64,000 nt of DNA, from the NCBI GenBank assembly GCA_023213395.1, contig CM041465.1:188115741-188179740 (forward strand). Reading direction: 5' to 3'. The position numbers and the translations under genes were made by a program. This document shows positions 57,200-64,000 of this stretch, in pieces. Every line of letters begins with the position of its first letter. Positions within the stretch are counted from its first letter, which is position 1. Origin of the DNA: Cycas panzhihuaensis (Eukaryota > Cycadophyta). Below the pieces are notes generated by a model. The model ran no database searches. It was not told the DNA's origin and saw nothing but the letters and a program-made list of their open reading frames with translations.

Positions 57200-58916
57200 T
57201 TTTGTTTTCCCTTTGTTTGAGGCATCTGAGCTTCCTCAATGGTCTTCATGTACCATTTAGGAAATTTGACAGATGGAATGACCTCAGGTTCTGATTGTGT
57301 TTCTTGAGCATCTTCAAAATTTTTCTCCTCAATTTTTTCGCCCTTTGGCTCGACGGCTTGCTGACTTGAAAAACTTGATTCAACCTATTCCTTGATCTAC
57401 TTTCCTCTTTCTTGCTAAATCTGCTAGATGTCTAGATCTTGACCCTAATCTATCACTTGCTTATCAACCTCTTTGGAGATGACTTCTGCAACCTGTTTGT
57501 CATCTTCTTCAAAGATAACCTCTCGAGTTGTATGAACCTTTCCGGTTGTCAACTTGTGTATCCGATATGGTTTTATCTTTTTGCTATACCCAACAAGAGT
57601 GCCTTTTAAGTTTCTATCAACAGCTTTCTAATGTTCATCTTTGGAAATTTGCATATACGTTGTGCTTCTAAAGATTCTAAGATGGCTAATTGTAGGCTTA
57701 TGACCTGACCATGCTTCTTTAGGTGTTTTATCCTGTACAACTTTAGTTATACTCTTGTTTGTTAGGTAAGCTATTGTACCAACTGCTTTTGCCCAGAAGA
57801 TATCTGAGAGATTCTTGGCCTTCATCAACACCTTGGCCCTTTCAACCAACATTCTATTCATTCTCTTAGCTAAGCTATCCTGCTGATGAGAGTAGGCTAA
57901 TGACAACTGCTTTATATCATGGTCCTTGCAATACTGCACAAAGATTCTGGAGGTAAATTCTTCCCCATTGTTTAGCCTTAGTGCCTTAATTCTTTATCTG
58001 CCTTCCTTATCCTCTTTTGCTTTAAACTCCTTAAATGTCTCGAACACCCAAGACCCCTCCTTCAAAGGATGAATCCAGATTTTCCTGGAATAGTCATCAA
58101 TGAAGATTAGGAGATATTTTGCATCTCCAAGTGAAGTGTTTGGCATAGGATCATAAATGTCTGAATGTATCAAGTTTAGCTTTTTAGTCACCTTGCCTTT
58201 TGGAAATCTTTCCTTATGTTGCTTTCCATTGATACAAGAATCACACGTACCTTTTCTTGATTTGAACTTTGGGAGACCGTCTACCATATTCAACTTCTTC
58301 ATTAACTGAAGGCTAGGGAAATACAAATGTCCCAACCTTTCATGCCACAATCGAATCTTATTTGTTACTCTTGCAGTCAAATATGCTCTTTGGTTTATAG
58401 ACTTACCTAAGAGCCTGTAAAGATGGTTTTCTCTTACTCCTACGACCGTTTTACCACTGCCTTCCCGTCCTTAAAGAGAACATTCATCCCATTGTCCTCC
58501 ATCTAACTAACATAAATCAGATTCTTTTTTAATCAAGGCATGTACAAAACATCCTCCATATAATAATCATTACAATCTAGAGTTATAATTTGAACTTCTC
58601 CAATGCCTTTAATAGTTAATATTTTGTTGTCTCCGAGAGATACAGTATGTCTTGATGCCTCCCACATCTGCCTGAACTAGTCAAGCCTGCCTGTCATGTG
58701 TCTGGAAGCACCCGAGCCTATATACCAGACATCAGTATACTTTTTATTATGCACTACCATATTCTGTTGATCTGCTACATGTTGCAAACTGTCTCTATGT
58801 TGTTGACCAGCGTGCAACAATCGACAATATCTTTTGATATGTCGTGGTTTCTTGTAGTAATGGCAGTTCCTTTGAGGCATTTTAATCGAGTGGGAAAACA
58901 AACATATTCCACTCAT
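57200..58916 (-). pseudogene. E8 gag end, protease, integrase and linker
   Basis: Right to left: knuckle CHYYKKPRHIKRYC (second Cys is Tyr), protease VWYIGSGASRHMTG (first Asp of DSG lost), a broken stretch (58670-58385), integrase LWHERLGHLYFPS, TCDSCINGKQH, HSDIYDP and FIDDYSRKIW (58380-58000), then MNRMLVERAKVLMKAKNL and [16 protein letters not shown] (57939-57628). The remaining linker ends KFPKWYMKTIEEAQ near 57250. The catalytic Glu region reads SLAKRMN rather than VAERMN. Nothing of RT follows. Confidence 0.88.
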
Positions 58917-60972
58917 TTTAATACCAAATATAACAAACTAACTAAAAAATCTCAAAAAACAGTGGGCATTAAATAACCCTCAGACAACATACACTTGTTT
59001 TATTAAACAACACTGACTAAGGATCCCTTGGTCACCACGTAGAGTGCCAACAAATCATATTAAACCATCAGACACCATGTAGGGAGCCGAAATCTACCCA
59101 TATGACCATGCTAGTTATGAAGAACACAAAACGTTACAGTAAGAAAGTGTCCTTTGTTTTATTAAAAGATCTTTATGTGACTCAAAAAAAGGGTTAGCCC
59201 TTTTTTAACCCATATGACCAGGGGGCTAACTAACCAAGGGTTAATTAAACCTCAACTCAAAATAAAAAATACTTTAACGTATTACAAACATTGCAGCATC
59301 ATAAAATAATTTTAACCAAAGTTTTTTTGTTTTTAACGATGGCGGCTGTGTTTTGCATTATAATGGCGATTCGATCTGCGTCGATGGTGGTTGCATTTAC
59401 GTTACAATGGCGATTCAATCTCCTTTCGTTCCTTCTGTTGTAGTGTTTTTTGTCTCCAGGCGTTGACGATAGGTTCATTCACTTAATATCTAATCTCCAT
59501 TCCAAAGAGCAGGATTTTTGTAACCCTTGAAGCTTTCGTACCTGTTAATATCTATTGCCTGAATACAATTTGAACCATTGCTCTACCTATGCATTAGCAA
59601 GGTACCATGCAACACTTACAGTTGGTGGTGTTATTCCCCCTTATTCTTCACGTGGTAACTTCTAACCCTACTGCCATGAACAAAGCTAAGTGTTGAGAGC
59701 ATATGAGTGCTAACATGCGACGTAATAAGAACACACTTAACAAGCATATCAAGAGCTAGGGGGCACTCGTAGTCTTCTTTCTTTCGACTTGCCAGGGTGC
59801 TTATGGAATCAGAAACTATCCTGGTCACAAGGAAGAGATTGCTTCCAAAGAATCTTATGTCTCTACTTCATCATTGCTATGTCTCCTTTGTTTGATGTAG
59901 GCGTTGGTTCAATGCCAAAAAGACTAGAGACTTCAAGGCCTTTAATTCCCAAAAATATGAACGAATTGAAGATACCCACATGGAGGATTCTACGTAAATG
60001 GAAGTTCTATTTGGACTATCCAAAAACAATCACAACTCTCCTCCGCCTCCCTTTGGCTATAAATAAATGGCAGATTTATGATTGGATCATCCTCTGTGAG
60101 ATAACAAATGATTTAAGAGCTAAAACTTTAGACTTCTTGTTTAGTTCAGAAACAAAGGTAAAGTGTAGTCTACACATTGGAACCGAGCTTCTCCCAATGA
60201 TTGGACAAGTCCCGTTTACACTTTAATGGATATCAAAATTCTATGGTGCAACTTCTGAGAACTAGAAGAATCAAACTCTTTTACTATTGGCGATGGCGGT
60301 GGCAGTAAATTTGGGTCTAGAATGAGGAGAAGTGATAAACCCTAACCAAACGTGAGATCAAGAATAACAGGATCCAAAACTGAGCCATTGTCATAGATTG
60401 AACAATCAACCCATATGAGAATGGTCAAATCCCAAGCTTTGCCAGCAAAGTTACCTTAGAAGAACCAACTTTCTCTCCCTTCTTGATCAACTCTACTGAG
60501 GTGATAATTTCAACAGTACCTTTGTTAATCTTTGTGGGAATATTTAACATCTAGAAGAAAGAAGTTTGGGATGTATCCAAACCAGCGTTACCTAGTGGTA
60601 TTACAACATCGCCGTGCATTGGAACATCCGATTTATGCTTTGGACTCCACCCTTTGTGAGGTTACTCATCAAAGTTTTCATTTCCCCAACTACCCTATGG
60701 TTGTATAATAGGCAAAGTAGCCAACTCTCCATCTCCAACAACAACCGGTTCACCATAGCTACATGCTTCCTAGGGCCCTTGCAATATTGATAACTCCAAA
60801 ACAATTGTCATATGTAAGCAATGCTCTCACTAATTCCATTCATGCCAATGTGCGAAAGCTACACATCATGAACTCTTTAACAATAATAATCAACAAAACT
60901 AACAAATTTTTAATTAAAACCTACAATGTTCCATTGATTGCAAAATTAATTTATAATTTGCAACAATGACCT
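58917..60972. other. E8 leader/gag region with an unidentified plus-strand frame
   Basis: No gag core is recognisable on the minus strand. On the plus strand a frame from 59789 to 60226 (145 codons) is open, with KIPTWRILRKWKFYLDYPK and INKWQIYDWIILCEITNDL; it is antisense to E8 and matches no family I know. Near 59350-59430 two diverged copies of ATGGCGATTC.ATCT are present. Confidence 0.4.
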
Positions 60973-60984
60973 GCTCTGATACCA
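60973..60984 (-). other. E8 primer-binding site
   Basis: TGGTATCAGAGC on the minus strand, two bases from the LTR. Confidence 0.92.
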
Positions 60985-60986
60985 AA

Positions 60987-61372
60987 TGTGAGATTTAAGG
61001 ATCAAATATAGAACTATTAAACACACTTAACCATGACATATTAATTCATTAGAAAGACGAGAGAGATACCGGGTAGAATTGGTCTACCTATAAGCTTGAA
61101 TCTCATTCATTCACAATGACCTCTCCATTGTATATACATCACATATGATACACTTTAATATACACTTTGATTTAGTAACAGTCTATGAAAGAATCCATAA
61201 CTGATTGACACTTATCATAACCCCATTTAGGACCCTAATAACTCTTATGACACATGTTACGAGTCCATTTAGGACTTTAGTAATTCTTGTGACTCATGTC
61301 GTCATCCTTGATGACTCATATATTAATTTGTCCATATATTATTTCATCCTCATATGAACATTAATTCCAATA
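60987..61372 (-). repeat. E8 5' LTR
   Basis: Plus-strand TGTGAGATTTAAGG ... AATTCCAATA; pairs with 56748-57131. Confidence 0.88.
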
Positions 61373-62478
61373 GAATCCCTGACCCTAGACCAAAATCCTG
61401 TTCCTAACCCTAACCCTAACCCTTGCCTAGACCCCAATCTTGTACCCTTTCCTAACCCTAACCTTCCCTCTACCTCAGGTGTGGGTTCTGAGGTAGATAA
61501 CCCTCCTTTATCTCCAACCCATCCTAAGGAAGGAAACAATAACCCTTCCTCATCCTCTCTTGAGGTACCCTCATCCAACAATAGATCCTCTTCCTTTGAC
61601 CATGATATACCCATGGGTACCAAGCCACTAATCGAGGAAGAGAGGCATGCAGAAAGTATCTCTCAAGACCCTGGTCTAGTGACTGAGTGATTATTCCGGA
61701 AGACAGGAAAATTGGTCCATATATTGGGAATTATGTAAGTCCATTTTTTGGAGAACAACTATATAGCACTACTCACTTAATCCAATGTATGGAATATTAG
61801 ATTAAAAAATAGTAGGAAGTAAAGCACAATGGAACTTAGTTTTTGTGTTGACCTTAAGAGGACTGGCATGGTACTGGTATCTAACCCATCAAGCCTCTCT
61901 CTGGCAGTGGGTAGATCTTTAGACAGCGTTTAGACTCCGATTCAACCCTTCAAAAAAACTAAGGATTACCTCATTCCTAGTAGGAGATTGCCCTGGGAAA
62001 CATATACAACATTGTAAAACCTACTAGACATCACAAAGCCTTCCTAAAACCAATTGGAGTCATTTATTTTTCCATACTCTAAGAAAAATAGGAAAATAAT
62101 AAATGTTGGGAAAGGAGAAAACCCTAGATGCAACTTGGCACAATCTTAAGAATTCTTTTATTAGGACATTCTTGCCCTCATCTTGTGATAAAACCATAGA
62201 TAAAGTGTCAAAACAAATCAGAAAGTTAAGTATGGGAGTAGAACAACCAAAAACCATGTCATTAGCACAAGGACTATAGAAAGTAGGGAAGTAGAAGAGG
62301 AAGGGGAGAATCATAACTTTCCTCCAGAGTATATTGAGTTAAAATATGGGGAGCTGGATATTGAGAATACACCAACTCACCAAAACATGAATAAAGATAA
62401 TGTAGAAGTGGAAAAACTAAAAACAATTGAAATCAACTTGGGAACACCGAAAAACTCGTAGGACATAATTATTGGGAT
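61373..62478 (+). pseudogene. G protease-RT linker, right of E8, Pro/Asn-rich
   Basis: A frame open from about 61374 to the stop at 61690 is rich in Pro, Asn and Ser (PNPNPNP, PSSSSLEVPSSNNRSSS). Its PNP codons create a CCTAACCCTAACCCTAACCC run at about 61401-61420. From 61691 to 62478 the frame is broken and no domain is visible until EEYRDIFAWSYKDSKG at about 62511. Confidence 0.5.
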
Positions 62479-63740
62479 GACAAAACTGTAGTAGAGGCAT
62501 AAGCCTTATTTGAAGAATACAGAGACATCTTCGCATGGTCTTACAAAGACTCGAAGGGCATCCCTTTGAAAATTGGGATGTATCACATTGACCTAATAGA
62601 TGAAGCAAAACTTGTAAACAACGACCTTATCGAATGAACCCTAAGTATAAAGAAAACGTCAAAGCGGAATTGGATAAAATGTTGGAAGCAGGGTATATAT
62701 ATGAGATTGACTATAGTGATTGGGTAAATCCTGTAGTAGTGGTGCCTAAGAATGGCAAAATTCAAGTTTGTGTAGACTATAGATAGTTGAACAAAGTGAT
62801 AAAGAAAGATCCATTCCCCCTACCCTTTATAGAGGTTGTATTGGAGATGGTTGGCAGAAACAAGGTTTATTCATTTACGGATGGTTTCAGTGGCTACAAT
62901 CAAGTACAGATTGCCCTAGAAGATCAAGCCAAAACAATTTTTATGATAGAGTGGAGAACCTACGCATATAGGGTAATGCCCTTTGGCCTGACCAATGTGC
63001 CTGCCATATTTCAACGCATTGTCATCAATATTTTTCGGAAAATGATTGGAGGAAAAGTTGTAGTGTTCCTCGATGATTGGACTTTATATGGGTTAATGAA
63101 AAATCACATGAACAATCTAAGGGAAATGTTACAAACATGTAGAGAAATTAGTCTTTGCCTTAACCTGAAGAAATGTACCTCCTTGGTGCCATTTGAGAAC
63201 TTGCTAGGACATGTGAGCAAAGATGGATTGTTAATGGACCCAACCAAGGTTTCAACGATCTTGCACTTCCCAACTCCCCTGACGCGAAAACAATTGAAGG
63301 GTTTCCTAGGATTAATGGGATATTATAGGAAATTCATCAGAGGATATGCATGTATATCTGGACCCTTGGGATATTTATTGAAAAAATATGTGGAATGGGA
63401 GTGGGGTAAAGAGCAACAAGATGCATTTGAATCTTTGAAAGTGGCTATAGCATCTACTCCTATTTTACAATTTCCATAATGGAATAAATATGTAGATGCA
63501 TTGCAATGTGCAATTGGTTGCATGCTAGCCCAACCTAGGGAAGCAAACATTGTTTACCCCATTTATTTTGCTAGCAGAAAACTAAGGCTAAATAGAATTA
63601 TACAACCACGGACCAAGGTGGTCTTGGAATGCTCTATGCCTTGTAGAAATTTTCTCATTATCTCTTGTCAAATCCATTCATATTTTATGTGGATCATCAG
63701 GCATTGAGGTACTTAGCGAATAAGCCTATATTGAGGGGAT
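62479..63740 (+). pseudogene. G reverse transcriptase and RNase H
   Basis: RT begins EEYRDIFAWSYKD and, after a frameshift near 62620, continues YRMNPKYKENVKAELDKMLE, VVVVPKNGKIQVCVDYR, FTDGFSGYNQVQIA, VMPFGLTNVPAIFQRIV and the catalytic VVFLDD (63060-63077). The RNase H/connection part follows: KGFLGLMGYYRKFIRGYA and LQCAIGCMLAQP. These are classical Ty3/gypsy motifs. One frame, 62787-63479, is open for 230 codons. Stops at 62785 and 63477 and later ones break the gene. Integrase is not seen because E9 cuts in at 63759. Confidence 0.92.
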
Positions 63741-63758
63741 GAATCGGTAGATGGCTTA

Positions 63759-64000
63759 TGTTATATTAAACCTTTATGTTTGAATGTTAAGTGATGTACT
63801 TTATATCGTAACATTATGTACTTTATGTGTCTTATCACCTAATGTGATAAAAGTACACACCCGCATTCTTTCTAGTAGCACAATGTTGTAACTTAAGGGT
63901 CAATGTACACCCCATGCACTTTTGCTCACAAAAGAGCCCAAGGGACACTTGTCCCACATGCTAATGGCATAGCTTTCATGTTTGACACTCGTCAAACATG
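63759..64000 (+). repeat. E9: start of a copia LTR related to E2/E3, cut by the window end
   Basis: Starts TGTTATATTAAACC and follows the E2/E3 LTR layout: TGTACTTTA, TTATCAC..AA.GTGATAA, ACACACCCGCATTCTTTCTAG, then the inverted repeats GGGACA/TGTCCC (63951-63964 region) and CATGTTTGAC/GTCAAACATG at the end of the window. Diverged from both E2 and E3. TSD and remainder are outside. Confidence 0.85.

Larger units (their letters stand above)
56748..61372 (-). mobile_element. E8: deleted minus-strand Ty1/copia element inserted in G
   Basis: LTRs 56748-57131 and 60987-61372 differ at about 10% of positions. Minus-strand PBS at 60973-60984 and PPT CATTAAGAGGGAG at about 57132-57144. Zinc knuckle, protease and integrase are present, but RT and RNase H are missing: the linker after integrase runs straight into the PPT. 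The flanking 5-mers (AAACT, GAATC) differ, so the TSD has decayed or an end is rearranged. Confidence 0.88.

Noticed and set aside
61401-61420. CCTAACCCTAACCCTAACCC as an interstitial telomere
   Set aside because: It lies in an open Pro/Asn-rich frame of G (PNPNPNP) that continues with non-telomeric proline codons; three units are explained by coding sequence.

Overview
This window is repeat-packed nuclear DNA from a land plant with a large genome. Every recognisable coding region is a decayed or partly decayed LTR retrotransposon. I see no intact host gene, no tRNA or rRNA gene and no CRISPR. The species cannot be fixed from the sequence; a conifer or another big-genome plant would fit.

Most of the window resolves into elements inserted inside one another, which can be unstacked using LTR pairs, primer-binding sites (PBS, nearly all initiator-tRNA-Met type, TGGTATCAGAGC), polypurine tracts (PPT) and 5-bp target-site duplications (TSD). 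Working names from left to right: L0, a minus-strand Ty3/gypsy element (about 1-2996, cut by the window edge). E1, a plus-strand Ty1/copia element (3530-10487, TSD AATAA). G, a plus-strand Ty3/gypsy element whose gag starts near 13640, is cut at 14284 and resumes at 54530. H, a minus-strand non-autonomous element (14285-54524, TSD CTTAA) that cuts G. Inside H lie E2 (plus copia, 14383-22157), E4 (minus copia, 24054-40142) and E5 (plus, non-autonomous, 40738-53219, TSD TCCTC). Inside E4 lie E3 (plus copia, 24802-32028, TSD GTTTC, the youngest) and E7 (plus, deleted copia derivative, 34718-38539). Inside E5 lies E6 (minus copia, 43468-51320, TSD CACCT). G is cut again by E8 (minus copia without reverse transcriptase, 56748-61372) and by E9 (plus, LTR from 63759 off the right edge). 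The deepest stack is four layers: G > H > E4 > E3. With its insertions removed, H is only about 3.9 kb.

LTR divergence counted by eye agrees with this order: E4 about 13%, E8 about 10%, H about 8%, E1 about 5%, E7 about 3%, E6, E2 and E5 about 2.3-2.7%, E3 about 2%. Nonsense codons in the pol remnants are almost all explained by C-to-T or G-to-A changes, as expected from decay of methylated DNA.

The least ordinary observations are: a run of inverted repeats in the LTRs of E2, E3 and E9 whose arms change in a compensatory way; an antisense fragment of a universal-stress-protein gene, apparently with a splice acceptor, inside E5; H and E5 as elements with a gag-like frame but no pol; a tandem array of hairpin-forming units in E7; and unidentified coding-like segments in H and E8.
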